This document shows positions 10,654-17,908 of a stretch of 17,908 nucleotides of DNA, one piece after another. Source of the stretch: Candidatus Nomurabacteria bacterium (GTDB lineage: Bacteria > Patescibacteriota > Minisyncoccia > Phycocordibacterales > UBA9973); assembly GCA_943359425.1 (NCBI GenBank), contig CALRHN010000007.1, positions 1 through 17,908 on the forward strand, read 5' to 3'. The notes under the pieces were generated by a model, which saw only the letters and a list, made by a program, of their open reading frames with translations, was not told the DNA's origin and ran no database searches. Within the stretch, counting starts at the first letter, position 1, and the number at the start of each line of letters is the position of its first letter. The translations under genes and the position numbers were made by a program.

Positions 10654-11460
10654 ATGATAGATACGACACTTCAAAATCTCGGATTGCATGAGGGCGAAGC
10701 ACAGGCATTTCTCTTTCTCCTCGAGCATGGCGCGCAAACCGCAGGCAATTTGGCGAAAAAGACGGGCATATCTCGTCCATCGCTGTACGGATTCCTTAAG
10801 AAACTCCAAGCACAGGGATTTGTGCTCGAGTCCCAAAAGAACGGCATCAAGACATTTCAGGCAAGTTCACAGGAAAAGATACTCGCCATTGTGAATGAGC
10901 GGGCCGCGCTTATGGAGAAAGGGAAATCTGATATAGAAAAAATATTCTCGCAGATGCACGCGGGAGCTTTGCCGCGCAATCCGAAGTTTCAGCTTTTTGA
11001 AGGCAAAGAAAGCGTTCGCCAGGCCCTGAACGATATCTTGTTGCATCGCAACATGGAGACGAAATCATTTTGGCCGATCAAGACCATGATCAGCGTTCTC
11101 GGCGAAGATTTTTTCAGAAAATTAAATAGGGAGCGCATCAAACGCAATATCTATATTCGCGCCATTTGGCCGGAACAACAGCGTGTCGACATCCGCACGC
11201 ACCCATATCTCGGTGTCGGAGAAAAGTTTCATCGAGAAATACGCGTTGCACCGAAGGAGATTGATTTCGAGATGGGATATTGGATATACGAGAATAAAGT
11301 CGTTTTCCTTTCGTCAGTCAAAGAAAGCTTCGGCTTCATCGTCGAGAGCCGAGAACTTGCCGACATGCTTTCAACACAATTCAATATGATTTGGAAAGTT
11401 TCAAAAAAGATATCCGTTCCAGACTCTTATACGCAAGGGTTTTTAGATGATATAAAATAA
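10654..11460 (+). CDS. TrmB-family transcriptional regulator
   Basis: A 268-residue protein. The N-terminal 70 residues form a winged HTH of the TrmB type: LGLHEGEAQAFLFLLEHG, AGNLAKKTGISRPSLYGFLKKLQAQGFV. A helical linker follows, and then a C-terminal effector-like domain with FQLFEGKESVRQALNDIL, RAIWPEQQRVDI and a closing IVESRELADMLSTQFNMIW, resembling the sensor half of CPR and archaeal TrmB relatives. ATG 10654 fits the leaderless promoter better than GTG 10648. It is divergent to the zinc-ribbon gene with a shared palindrome, suggesting that it regulates that gene and itself. Its ligand is unknown. It converges with thyA at a 9-base gap with no clear terminator. Confidence 0.85.
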   Translation: MIDTTLQNLGLHEGEAQAFLFLLEHGAQTAGNLAKKTGISRPSLYGFLKKLQAQGFVLESQKNGIKTFQASSQEKILAIVNERAALMEKGKSDIEKIFSQMHAGALPRNPKFQLFEGKESVRQALNDILLHRNMETKSFWPIKTMISVLGEDFFRKLNRERIKRNIYIRAIWPEQQRVDIRTHPYLGVGEKFHREIRVAPKEIDFEMGYWIYENKVVFLSSVKESFGFIVESRELADMLSTQFNMIWKVSKKISVPDSYTQGFLDDIK

Positions 11461-11469
11461 AGATAGTTT

Positions 11470-12411
11470 TTATACCGCAATCAGCGCTTTGATGCCTTCG
11501 TGGGGATTGTAGTCGACAAGCTCGAAATCTTCTATCGTGAAATCTTCAATTTTTTTCTTCGCGGGATTGATCTTCATTTTCGGAAGGGGACGGATGTCGC
11601 TGCGGCGCGAGAGCTGGAGTTTTGCTTGCTCGACGTGATTGTTATAGAGATGCACGTCGCCGCCCGTCCAGACGAATTCGCCCGGTTGTAGTCCGCAGAT
11701 CTGCGCCATCATCATCGTGAATATCGAATACGAGGCGATGTTGAAGGGAACGCCAAGGAACGTGTCACACGAACGCTGGTAGAGTTGGCAGGAGAGTTTG
11801 CCGTCGGCGACGTAGAATTGGAAGAAACAGTGGCACGGAGGAAGGCCGGCTTTGGACATTTCTTCGAGATCGCCGACATTCCATGCGGACACGATCATGC
11901 GCCGCGAGTCGGGCGTATTTTTTATTTGGTCGATCACGGTTGCGAGTTGGTCGATGTGTTTGCCGTTCGCCGCAGGCCACGAACGCCATTGATAGCCGTA
12001 AATGGGACCGAGATTGCCGTATTCTTTCGCGAAGGCTTCGTCGGTTTTCACACGCTCGACGAATTCGGCCATGCCGCGTTTCCATTCTTCGCCGTTGATT
12101 TCGGGAACGGGAATATTGTTGCGGATGAGATATGACTGATACGGCCATTCATCCCAGATGTGGACGTTGTTCTCGGCGAGATATTTCAGATTCGTATCGC
12201 CGCGCATGAACCAGAGGAGTTCATGGATGATGGATTTGATAGGCACTTTCTTCGTGGTGAGGAGGGGGAAGCCATCGGCGAGGTCGAAACGCATCTGATG
12301 TCCGAGAAATGAGCGCGTACCCGTCCCCGTGCGGTCGGTTTTCGGCGTGCCTTCGTCCAGCAGTTTTTGCAGGAGATCGAGATATTGTTCGTCGACGTGG
12401 CGGCTTTTCAT
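11470..12411 (-). CDS. thyA: thymidylate synthase ThyA
   Basis: A 313-residue ThyA that methylates dUMP to dTMP using 5,10-methylene-THF and releases dihydrofolate. It carries the folate/dUMP motifs: KTDRTGTGTRSFLGHQ, ELLWFMRGDTN, IYGYQWRSW, LPPCHCFFQFYV with the nucleophilic Cys, QLYQRSCDTFLGVPFNIASY and VHLYNNHVEQ. Length and motifs are normal for the longer E. coli-like or phage-like forms. SHMT (glyA), DHFR and dCMP deaminase of the same cycle are all in this window. It starts near its promoter (TATACT 8 bases before the ATG), so the leader is 0-2 nt. Confidence 0.97.
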   Translation of the reverse strand: MKSRHVDEQYLDLLQKLLDEGTPKTDRTGTGTRSFLGHQMRFDLADGFPLLTTKKVPIKSIIHELLWFMRGDTNLKYLAENNVHIWDEWPYQSYLIRNNIPVPEINGEEWKRGMAEFVERVKTDEAFAKEYGNLGPIYGYQWRSWPAANGKHIDQLATVIDQIKNTPDSRRMIVSAWNVGDLEEMSKAGLPPCHCFFQFYVADGKLSCQLYQRSCDTFLGVPFNIASYSIFTMMMAQICGLQPGEFVWTGGDVHLYNNHVEQAKLQLSRRSDIRPLPKMKINPAKKKIEDFTIEDFELVDYNPHEGIKALIAV

Positions 12412-12419
12412 ATGTCCTC

Positions 12420-12449
12420 AGTATACCCATATAGGGGCGTATTTGACAA
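12420..12449 (-). promoter_or_regulatory. promoter of thyA
   Basis: On the minus strand TTGTCA (12449-12444), an 18-base spacer, TATACT (12425-12420), then 8 bases to the ATG. Its -35 box overlaps the TTGACA of the divergent helicase promoter, so the two may compete. Confidence 0.6.
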
Positions 12450-12471
12450 ATAATTGTATAAATGTTACTCT
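12443..12471 (+). promoter_or_regulatory. promoter of the DEAD-box gene
   Basis: Perfect TTGACA (12443-12448), 17 bases, TACTCT (12466-12471). Initiation near 12478 would leave about 239 bases of leader. The -10 box is weak; a later start cannot be excluded. Confidence 0.5.
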
Positions 12472-12477
12472 TATCCC

Positions 12478-12716
12478 ATCATTCTCACGAACTAACGAGA
12501 GTGACGCTCGTGGGCATTTCTCTCGTGTTGTGTGGCCGGTTTTACATTTTGGTCATGCGACACTCTTGTCGCGCACCTCTCGTGCCTGAACAAAATTTAT
12601 CGCGTCGAGCGAGGATCGTGTGAAAGTGTACTCACTCTCACATCGTCTGAGCGAAGACGCGATATAAGGGTAAACCTTATATTATTACTGGATCGATTTC
12701 CACGACACATAGCAGT
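12478..12716 (+). ncRNA. long structured 5' leader of the DEAD-box gene
   Basis: No coding frame is supported here. Stems in order: ACGAGAG/CTCTCGT (12495-12501 with 12520-12526), which competes with CACGA/TCGTG (12486-12490 with 12508-12512); GCGACA-CTCT-TGTCGC (12557-12572); GCAC/GTGC (12573-12585); a 9-bp stem TATCGCGTC/GACGCGATA (12598-12606 with 12656-12664) enclosing a TGTGA-A-AGTG/CACT-C-TCACA hairpin; and ATATAAGG-GTAAA-CCTTATAT (12662-12682), which overlaps the previous stem by 3 bases. The motif CTCTCGTG occurs twice (12520, 12577). A helicase that remodels its own mRNA leader, as suggested for some cold-shock DEAD-box genes, would fit. Confidence 0.5.
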
Positions 12717-13979
12717 ATGAACACACGTTACTCGGCTCGTCCTAGTGCGAAGCCAAGTTCGACTCGTTTCGGATCTCCGTCACGAGGCGGACACACTTAT
12801 TCAGCAAGACCTTCCGGCCGTTTCGGCGGAGGTAATTCGCGTCGCGCCCCTGCGCGCGGCGGACGCTTCAATTCCGAACGCATCGACTTTGCCCGCTTCA
12901 TCAAGCGTGCGGAGAAAGTAGAAGAAAAGCCGTATGCACCGACGCATACCTTTTCTGATTTCCCATTCATTGATCGTCTGCACAAAAACATCGCGAAGAA
13001 AGGATTCATCTATCCGATGCCGATACAAGATCAGGCGATAACGTCAGTCCTCGCCGGACGCGACGTCTTCGGACTTGCGAACACGGGCACCGGCAAGACT
13101 GCCGCATTCATCCTCCCTCTCATCAACCGCGTCGCGGAAAAGAGGGAAGAGCATGTCCTCATCCTCGCACCGACGCGCGAACTCGCCCTTCAGATCGAAG
13201 CGGAGTTCCGCGAACTCGCCATGGGTCTCGACATGTTCTCTGTCGCCGCTGTCGGAGGCATGCCCATCATGAAGCAGATCAAAGAGATCAAACTCGGCGT
13301 CTCCTTCGTCATCGGCACGCCCGGACGCATCCGCGATCTTCTCGATCGCAAAGTCCTTCATCTCGCCGAATGTCGCACCGTCGTTCTCGACGAAGCTGAC
13401 CGCATGCTCGACATGGGATTCCGCGACGATATGAAATTCATCTTGGGCAAGCTCGCACCCGAACGCCAGACGCTTTTCTTCTCGGCAACGCTCTCTCCGG
13501 AAATAAAAAAAATGACGGAAGAATATCTCAAAGATCCGCTCTTCATCTCCGTCGTTACGCGCGACACGTCGAAGAACGTCGATCAGGATGTCATCCGCGT
13601 TCGCGGCAAGGAAGAAAAGATCGAGAAGCTCCACGAAGTCCTCATCAAGGACGGCTCGGAGAAAGTTCTCATCTTCCGCGAGACCAAGCGCAATGTCGAC
13701 TTGCTTGAAACGGAACTCAAATCCCGCGGATTCAAAGTCGGCGCACTTCACGGAGACAAGCGGAACCGCGAACGCGTTCGCACACTCGATAATTTCAAGG
13801 AGAATCGCATCAACGTTCTTATCGCTACCGACGTTGCCGCGCGCGGACTCGATATCCCTGATGTGACGCACGTCATCAACTACGATGTGCCGAATACATA
13901 CGATACCTATGTCCATCGCATCGGCCGAACGGGCCGTGCTGACAAGAAGGGTATCGCTTTGACTTTCGTACCGGCTTAA
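12717..13979 (+). CDS. DEAD-box RNA helicase
   Basis: A 420-residue ATP-dependent RNA helicase. Residues 1-55 are a low-complexity basic tail rich in Arg, Ser and Gly (SRGG, RGGRF), an RNA-binding type of extension usually found at the C-terminus in bacteria. The core follows: FSDFPF with Q-motif PMPIQDQAI, ANTGTGKT (Walker A), APTRELALQ, GTPGRI, VLDEADRMLDMG, SATL, VLIFRETKR, ATDVAARGLDIP and HRIGRTGRADKKG. All motifs are intact and the protein ends just after the helicase core. Such proteins act in ribosome assembly or mRNA turnover. No SD precedes the start. A long structured leader lies upstream and a very strong terminator downstream. Confidence 0.95.
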   Translation: MNTRYSARPSAKPSSTRFGSPSRGGHTYSARPSGRFGGGNSRRAPARGGRFNSERIDFARFIKRAEKVEEKPYAPTHTFSDFPFIDRLHKNIAKKGFIYPMPIQDQAITSVLAGRDVFGLANTGTGKTAAFILPLINRVAEKREEHVLILAPTRELALQIEAEFRELAMGLDMFSVAAVGGMPIMKQIKEIKLGVSFVIGTPGRIRDLLDRKVLHLAECRTVVLDEADRMLDMGFRDDMKFILGKLAPERQTLFFSATLSPEIKKMTEEYLKDPLFISVVTRDTSKNVDQDVIRVRGKEEKIEKLHEVLIKDGSEKVLIFRETKRNVDLLETELKSRGFKVGALHGDKRNRERVRTLDNFKENRINVLIATDVAARGLDIPDVTHVINYDVPNTYDTYVHRIGRTGRADKKGIALTFVPA

Positions 13980-13987
13980 AAAACTCA

Positions 13988-14028
13988 AAAACAGCCCCGC
14001 GCCGACTACGTCGGCGCGGGGCTGTTTT
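13988..14028 (+). terminator. strong intrinsic terminator after the DEAD-box gene
   Basis: A perfect 19-bp stem (left arm 13988-14006, right arm 14010-14028) around a TAC loop, with A and T ends. It separates the helicase from glyA. Confidence 0.95.
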
Positions 14029-14031
14029 AAT

Positions 14032-14060
14032 TTGTCTTCCCGCACCACTTTAGGTACAAT
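14032..14060 (+). promoter_or_regulatory. leaderless promoter of glyA and the following genes
   Basis: TTGTCT (14032-14037), 17 bases, TACAAT (14055-14060), 6 bases, ATG (14067). It starts 4 bases after the terminator. Confidence 0.75.
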
Positions 14061-14066
14061 GGCCTC

Positions 14067-15323
14067 ATGCAATATCTCAAACAAGACCCCGAAGTACTCG
14101 CCGCCTTGGAAGGCGAGCAGAAACGCCAGAAGGAAGGGCTCGAGCTCATACCATCCGAGAACTATGTCTCACAGGCCGTTCTCGAGGCGAATGGCTCTAT
14201 ATTTACCAACAAATATTCCGAAGGCTATCCCGGCCGCCGCTACTATGGCGGACAAGAATTCACGGACGCAGTGGAGACTCTCGCCATCGAGCGCGTGAAG
14301 AAACTCTTCAACTGCAAATTCGCCAATGTTCAGCCGCACTCCGGTGCTCCGGCAAACCTCGCCGTCTATGCTGCCCTGCTCGAACCGGGCGACACGGTCC
14401 TCGGCATGGATCTCTCGCACGGCGGACACCTCACGCACGGACATCCGATGACTCTCCCTGCGAAGATCTACAAATTCGTCACATATAAAATGAAAGACCC
14501 CGAAACGGGAGAGATTGATTACGACGGACTCCGTGCAGTCGCACTCGAACATAAACCAAAACTCATCATCGCCGGATTCTCCGCATATCCGCGCACCCTC
14601 GACTACAAGAAATTCGTCGACATCGCCCACGAAGTCGGCGCCGTCACGATGGCCGACATGGCCCACATCGCCGGACTCATCGCCGGCAAGGCTCTCCGCA
14701 ATCCGTTCGATGACGGATTCGATATCATCACATCGACGACGCATAAAACTTTGCGCGGTCCGCGCGGCGGCATAATCCTCACGCGCGAGAGCGAAGAGAT
14801 CGCGAAGAAGATCGACAAGACGATATTCCCCGGCATCCAAGGCGGCCCCCACATGCATACGATCGCGGCGAAAGCTGTCGCATTCGGCGAAGCGCTCACT
14901 CCCGCATATCAGGAATACTGCCAGCAGATATTGAAAAATGCCAAAGCCATGGAAGCCGTCTTCAAACGCGAAGGCGTTCGCATGATCGGCGGCGGTACGG
15001 ACAACCATTTGATCCTCGCCGACGTCTTTGGCTCGCTCGGCGTCACCGGCAAGGAAGCCCAGACAGTGCTGGACGAAGTCGGCATCACGCTCAACATGAA
15101 CTCGATCGCAGGAGACACACGCAAACCTCTCGACCCGTCCGGCATCCGTTTCGGAACGCCCGCCATCACCACGCGCGGATTCAAAGAAGGCGACTGTGCC
15201 CGCGTCGCCGAACTCCTCATCGAAACGCTCCGCAACAAAGATGATTTCTCCAAAAAAGAAACGATAAAGAACGAAATCCGCGAACTCGCCGAAGCGCATC
15301 CGATACCGGAGAGCTTCGTGTAA
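14067..15323 (+). CDS. glyA: serine hydroxymethyltransferase
   Basis: A 418-residue PLP enzyme that converts serine and THF to glycine and 5,10-methylene-THF, the one-carbon donor for ThyA. Motifs: LIPSENYVSQAV, NKYSEGYPGRRYYGG, NVQPHSGAPANLAVY, DLSHGGHLTHG, MADMAHIAGLIA, and TTHKTLRGPRGG with the PLP lysine, then NHLILADV. Length is standard. It has its own leaderless promoter and heads a run of closely spaced genes (3 bases to the next ATG), which gives the downstream genes a likely shared transcript. Confidence 0.97.
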   Translation: MQYLKQDPEVLAALEGEQKRQKEGLELIPSENYVSQAVLEANGSIFTNKYSEGYPGRRYYGGQEFTDAVETLAIERVKKLFNCKFANVQPHSGAPANLAVYAALLEPGDTVLGMDLSHGGHLTHGHPMTLPAKIYKFVTYKMKDPETGEIDYDGLRAVALEHKPKLIIAGFSAYPRTLDYKKFVDIAHEVGAVTMADMAHIAGLIAGKALRNPFDDGFDIITSTTHKTLRGPRGGIILTRESEEIAKKIDKTIFPGIQGGPHMHTIAAKAVAFGEALTPAYQEYCQQILKNAKAMEAVFKREGVRMIGGGTDNHLILADVFGSLGVTGKEAQTVLDEVGITLNMNSIAGDTRKPLDPSGIRFGTPAITTRGFKEGDCARVAELLIETLRNKDDFSKKETIKNEIRELAEAHPIPESFV

Positions 15324-15326
15324 ATT

Positions 15327-16025
15327 ATGAAAGAAACATTTCCGACCTCTCTCGAAGATCAACGCTTCCACATATCAGCGGAATCTTTCGCAGTAATGAA
15401 GGAAACACGCGAAATGTTCTTGGAGATGAAGGAAAAATACCCTGAGGTATATGCGATGTCGTTCTACGGTTCGCGAACACAAGGTCGGGGAAAAAAAACT
15501 TCTGATCTGGATGCTTTCATACTCTTTGATCTCGATAGAAAAAAGAATAAAGAGATTTCCAATGACCCTGCGCTACTCAAAGTCTTGGAAAAGTTCGCAA
15601 GGAATATGAAAAAAAAATATCCCGGCTTCAAACTCGAAGAACATTGGCTTGATACCTCCGCCGAGATTACCGGAGAAGATTTTAAAGATTTTAAGGAAGA
15701 CCCTTGGAGAGGAGAGTTTGGGGCGAATTCCGAACGTTTTGGACGAGAGGGAATGCCCGAAGGGCATGTGGCGTTGATATCACGATTTATGCTCGGTGTA
15801 GGTGATATCTATGCCGCAAGAGAGGCTGTCTTTGATTTTCTTGAAAAGGATAAAGATGGGGAGAAGATTTTTCGCGCGCTCATGCAACGACTACAAGAGA
15901 TTGAGCGTCCAGATGAAGTCAACAGAAAGGATGTTAGTTTGCCTAATTACTCATATCCCACGACGATCGCTGAAGGCAAAAAATATTTCCTAAGCCACAA
16001 GCAAATTCCGGCTTCAGATATATGA
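15327..16025 (+). CDS. nucleotidyltransferase-domain protein (pol beta superfamily)
   Basis: A 232-residue protein with MSFYGSRTQGRGKKTSDLDAF around residues 44-64, the GS...DxD motif of the pol beta-like nucleotidyltransferase fold: two metal-binding Asp and the G-S turn. A third acid could be in KLEEHWLD. Beyond about residue 110 there is no family I know: helices with EDFKDFKEDPWRGEFG and HVALISRFMLGVGDIYAAREAVFDFLEKD, similar in character to substrate domains of antibiotic- or tRNA-modifying enzymes and MNT-type proteins. No HEPN partner is seen next to it. Its TGA overlaps the next ATG (ATGA), so translation is probably coupled. The substrate is unknown. Confidence 0.75.
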   Translation: MKETFPTSLEDQRFHISAESFAVMKETREMFLEMKEKYPEVYAMSFYGSRTQGRGKKTSDLDAFILFDLDRKKNKEISNDPALLKVLEKFARNMKKKYPGFKLEEHWLDTSAEITGEDFKDFKEDPWRGEFGANSERFGREGMPEGHVALISRFMLGVGDIYAAREAVFDFLEKDKDGEKIFRALMQRLQEIERPDEVNRKDVSLPNYSYPTTIAEGKKYFLSHKQIPASDI

Positions 16026-16612
16026 TCGAAGTCGAGAAAAAATTCATCATAACGAAAGATCAGGAAGCCGCACTCATCGACGGCGCGGAATTCTTGCGGG
16101 AGAAAACTTTTACCGATAGCTATTACGATTACCCAGACTGGCGCTGGACGACGAGTGATCTGTGGCTGCGCATGCGCGATAGTGATTGGGAACTCAAAGT
16201 CCCGCTCAATATTCCCGGCGAGAAACGTGTGTCCGACCAATACCATGAACTGACGGACGAGAAAGAGATTGCGGGAGCGCTCAAGCTCGATATCTCGCGA
16301 CCTCTCGCCGAAGTCCTTGCAGAAAACAACATTAAACCTTTCTGTTCTATCACGACGACGCGTCGCAAATATAAAAAGGACGGATTCGGCATCGATATCG
16401 ACACTATGGATTTCGGCTATGACATCTGTGAGATCGAACTCATGGTTTCCGATGTAAGCGAGATCCCCATAGCCGAAGACAAAATATTGGCCTTCTCAAA
16501 ACAATTCAACCTTCCCCATATCCGCGTGCGTGGTAAAGTATTGGAGTATCTGCGGCTCAACAATCCTGCGCATATGGAAGCGATCGAAACGAGTTTGGGA
16601 ACAAAACATTAA
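16022..16612 (+). CDS. CYTH-domain triphosphatase, thiamine-triphosphatase-like
   Basis: A 196-residue CYTH protein. The start MIEVEKKF carries the ExExK metal/triphosphate motif. YYDYPDWRWTTSDLWLRMRD and WELKVP line the tunnel, and TTTRRKY and FGYDICEIELM supply further Arg/Lys and Glu residues. The Trp-rich block is closest to the 25-kDa thiamine triphosphatase branch as I know it, but inorganic triphosphate or other organic triphosphates are equally possible substrates. It overlaps the nucleotidyltransferase by 4 bases and is followed by Nudix genes, so the set deals with phosphate-rich small molecules. Confidence 0.88.
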   Translation: MIEVEKKFIITKDQEAALIDGAEFLREKTFTDSYYDYPDWRWTTSDLWLRMRDSDWELKVPLNIPGEKRVSDQYHELTDEKEIAGALKLDISRPLAEVLAENNIKPFCSITTTRRKYKKDGFGIDIDTMDFGYDICEIELMVSDVSEIPIAEDKILAFSKQFNLPHIRVRGKVLEYLRLNNPAHMEAIETSLGTKH

Positions 16613-16617
16613 AAGTC

Positions 16618-17094
16618 ATGTCACACATTCATGAAAAAATAGATTTCTGTGTCGAGGTCTTTATCGTCCGCAAGAACAAAGTGCTTCTGCGCATCCATGA
16701 CAAGCTCGACATCTGGCTCTCCGTCGGTGGACATATAGAGCTCAGCGAGGATCCGAATGAAGCGGCTATACGCGAAGTAAAAGAAGAAGTGGGTCTCGAT
16801 ATCACTATTGTTGGTGATGCGCAGGGGATCGCTGAAAGCCAGCCAGAGAATCGTGGATATAGATATCTCATTCCGCCGCGATATATGGGCCGGCATCCTG
16901 TCTCAGCTACGCATGAACATATTGCTTTGGTTTATTTTGCGACGGCAAAAAGTGACGTGGTCTCTGATTCGATACTCGACCACGAAAAGGGCGCAGAAAC
17001 CCGCTGGGTAAGCCAAGAAGAACTTGATGCTATGGATCTCGTCCCCAATGTACGATTTTATGCCAAGAAAGCTTTAGAGGAACTAAGCTCATAA
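16618..17094 (+). CDS. Nudix hydrolase (first of two)
   Basis: A 158-residue protein with a complete Nudix box, GHIELSEDPNEAAIREVKEEVGL (about residues 38-60; GX5EX7REUXEEXGU satisfied). The N-terminus KIDFCVEVFIVRKNKVLLRIHDKLDIWLSVGG is the usual first sheet. A segment PENRGYRYLIPPRYMGRHPVSATHEHIALVYFA is typical of the subgroup that I have seen annotated only as NUDIX domain protein. The substrate cannot be told from sequence. It lies 5 bases after the CYTH gene and 6 bases before the second Nudix gene. Confidence 0.9.
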   Translation: MSHIHEKIDFCVEVFIVRKNKVLLRIHDKLDIWLSVGGHIELSEDPNEAAIREVKEEVGLDITIVGDAQGIAESQPENRGYRYLIPPRYMGRHPVSATHEHIALVYFATAKSDVVSDSILDHEKGAETRWVSQEELDAMDLVPNVRFYAKKALEELSS

Positions 17095-17100
17095 TATTCT

Positions 17101-17523
17101 ATGGAAAAAGATCGTCCCAAAGTCGGCGTCGGCGTTATGATTTGGAAAGACGGCAAGATCTTGCTCGGCAAGCGCAAGAATTCGCACGGCGCGGGGGAGT
17201 ATTCTTTCACCGGCGGGCACATCGAACACGGAGAATCTTTCGAAGAATGCGTGCGGCGCGAAACGCGCGAAGAAGCTGGCATTGAAATAAAAAATATCCG
17301 ATTCCTCCATGTTGCGAACGTGCTCTCATATCCGCCGCATCATTTCGTGAATGTCAGTTTCATTGCCGACTGGGAGAGCGGAGTGCCCCGCGTCTGCGAG
17401 CCGGAGAAATGCGAGAGCTGGGATTGGTACGATATCAACGATCTCCCGTCGCCGATGTTCAAGCAGTCGGCCATAGGCGTCGAGAGCTATCTCACAAAGA
17501 AGAATTTTCACGATAAAAAATAA
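17101..17523 (+). CDS. Nudix hydrolase (second of two), NUDT15/MutT-like
   Basis: A 140-residue protein. KVGVGVMIWKDGKILLGKRK followed by HGAGEYSFTGGHIEHGES and ECVRRETREEAGIEI gives a full Nudix box and the GKR...SHGAG...PGGHxExGES pattern of nucleotide-triphosphate pyrophosphatases of the NUDT15/MutT group (here TGGH in place of PGGH). It likely hydrolyses a (d)NTP or an oxidised form, in line with MazG elsewhere in the window. The stop codon overlaps the next ATG by one base (TAATG). It is too different from the preceding Nudix protein to be a recent duplicate. Confidence 0.9.
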   Translation: MEKDRPKVGVGVMIWKDGKILLGKRKNSHGAGEYSFTGGHIEHGESFEECVRRETREEAGIEIKNIRFLHVANVLSYPPHHFVNVSFIADWESGVPRVCEPEKCESWDWYDINDLPSPMFKQSAIGVESYLTKKNFHDKK

Positions 17524-17908
17524 TGAAACTTCTATTGGCATCAAACGGCGGATTCCTTATGGACCACGGATATAATCTGTTAGGAATACCGGCTTCTGAA
17601 ATGAAGATTGGTTATGTAACTACAGCTTCTAAAGCTGTCGACGATTTACGATATATAGAAAATCACCGACGGGTGATGCGCGAGCGCGGGTACGACTTTC
17701 ACGAAATTGATATAGAAGGAAAAAGCAAACAAGAACTGCACGATTTTTTCGCGGACAAGAATATTATCCACGTCGAAGGCGGCAATACGTTTTATTTACT
17801 CAAAGCAGTGAAAGAAAGCGGATTCGATACAGTGCTTAAAGATTTACTCGCGCAAGGGAAAGTGTATATCGGGAGCAGTGCCGGCGCGTATATACTTTGT
17901 CCTACCAT
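17523..17908 (+). CDS. peptidase E-like protein (family S51), truncated by the window end
   Basis: 128 full codons are present and the frame is still open at the last base. MKLLLASNGGF opens the fold, KIGYVTTASKA follows, then HVEGGNTFYLLK and GSSAGAYILCPT. The GGNTF and GxSAGA motifs are the oxyanion and nucleophile (Ser) regions of S51 dipeptidases and cyanophycinase relatives. The catalytic His lies beyond the window. The start overlaps the Nudix stop (TAATG), placing it in the same transcript. Aspartyl dipeptidase (PepE) is the nearest named relative, but many members are uncharacterised. Confidence 0.85.
   Translation, partial: MKLLLASNGGFLMDHGYNLLGIPASEMKIGYVTTASKAVDDLRYIENHRRVMRERGYDFHEIDIEGKSKQELHDFFADKNIIHVEGGNTFYLLKAVKESGFDTVLKDLLAQGKVYIGSSAGAYILCPT

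Noticed and set aside
13044..14084. 346-codon open frame opposite the DEAD-box gene
   Set aside because: Antisense shadow that crosses a strong terminator; no motifs.
14169..15371. 400-codon open frame opposite glyA
   Set aside because: Antisense shadow of a well-conserved SHMT; composition is Glu/Asp/Phe/Arg-rich without motifs.
1..17908. CRISPR arrays, rRNA or tRNA genes, transposases and replication origins
   Set aside because: None seen on either strand; the short repeats present are operators, hairpins or the heptamer tract.

Overview
The window looks like chromosomal DNA of a Candidate Phyla Radiation (Patescibacteria) bacterium, most likely Parcubacteria-like. The reasons are: genes with almost no Shine-Dalgarno (SD) sequences; many promoters whose -10 box sits exactly 6 nt before the ATG (leaderless mRNAs); a Cys-rich multi-zinc-ribbon protein of a type I associate with these genomes; an rplK gene not followed by rplA; and a patchwork folate pathway. 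TGA is used as a stop (folP, the nucleotidyltransferase), so there is no sign of the UGA=Gly code. This assignment is inference.

Layout. 1-1668: tail of an rRNA-methyltransferase-like gene, an exported His-rich protein and a SIMPL-domain protein. 1676-3002: secE-nusG-rplK with promoter and terminators. 3009-6295 (+): folP, a CADD-like (TenA/PqqC fold) candidate pABA synthase, a CofE-family gamma-glutamyl ligase (candidate FolC2), dCMP deaminase and MazG. 6318-7068 (-): a TrpR-family repressor followed by DHFR. 7125-8781 (-): an AT-rich block with its own style of gene expression: a sigma70 promoter overlapped by a TrpR-type operator, a structured leader RNA ending in an intrinsic terminator, then three unrecognised genes (159, 49 and 202 aa), each with a strong SD held in the loop of the same small hairpin. 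8844-11460: the zinc-ribbon protein (-) and a divergent TrmB-like regulator (+) around a palindromic operator. 11470-12411 (-): thyA. 12443-13979 (+): a DEAD-box helicase behind a long structured leader. 14067-17908 (+): a tight run of glyA, nucleotidyltransferase, CYTH phosphatase, two Nudix hydrolases and a peptidase E-like gene cut by the window end.

How they fit. FolP, CADD-like, CofE/FolC2-like, DHFR, SHMT (glyA), dCMP deaminase, ThyA and MazG together cover late folate synthesis, one-carbon loading, dTMP synthesis and nucleotide-pool cleaning. The combination resembles the Chlamydia folate cluster, in which CADD and a COG1478 ligase stand in for PabABC and FolC. The DHFR lacks about 14 residues where a core beta strand should be.

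The strongest candidate for something undescribed is the 7.1-8.8 kb block: two tandem TrpR-box arrays with 8-bp periodicity, one beside a TrpR-like gene whose recognition segment matches E. coli TrpR but whose co-repressor pocket differs, controlling a structured RNA plus three orphan genes with hairpin-displayed SD sites.
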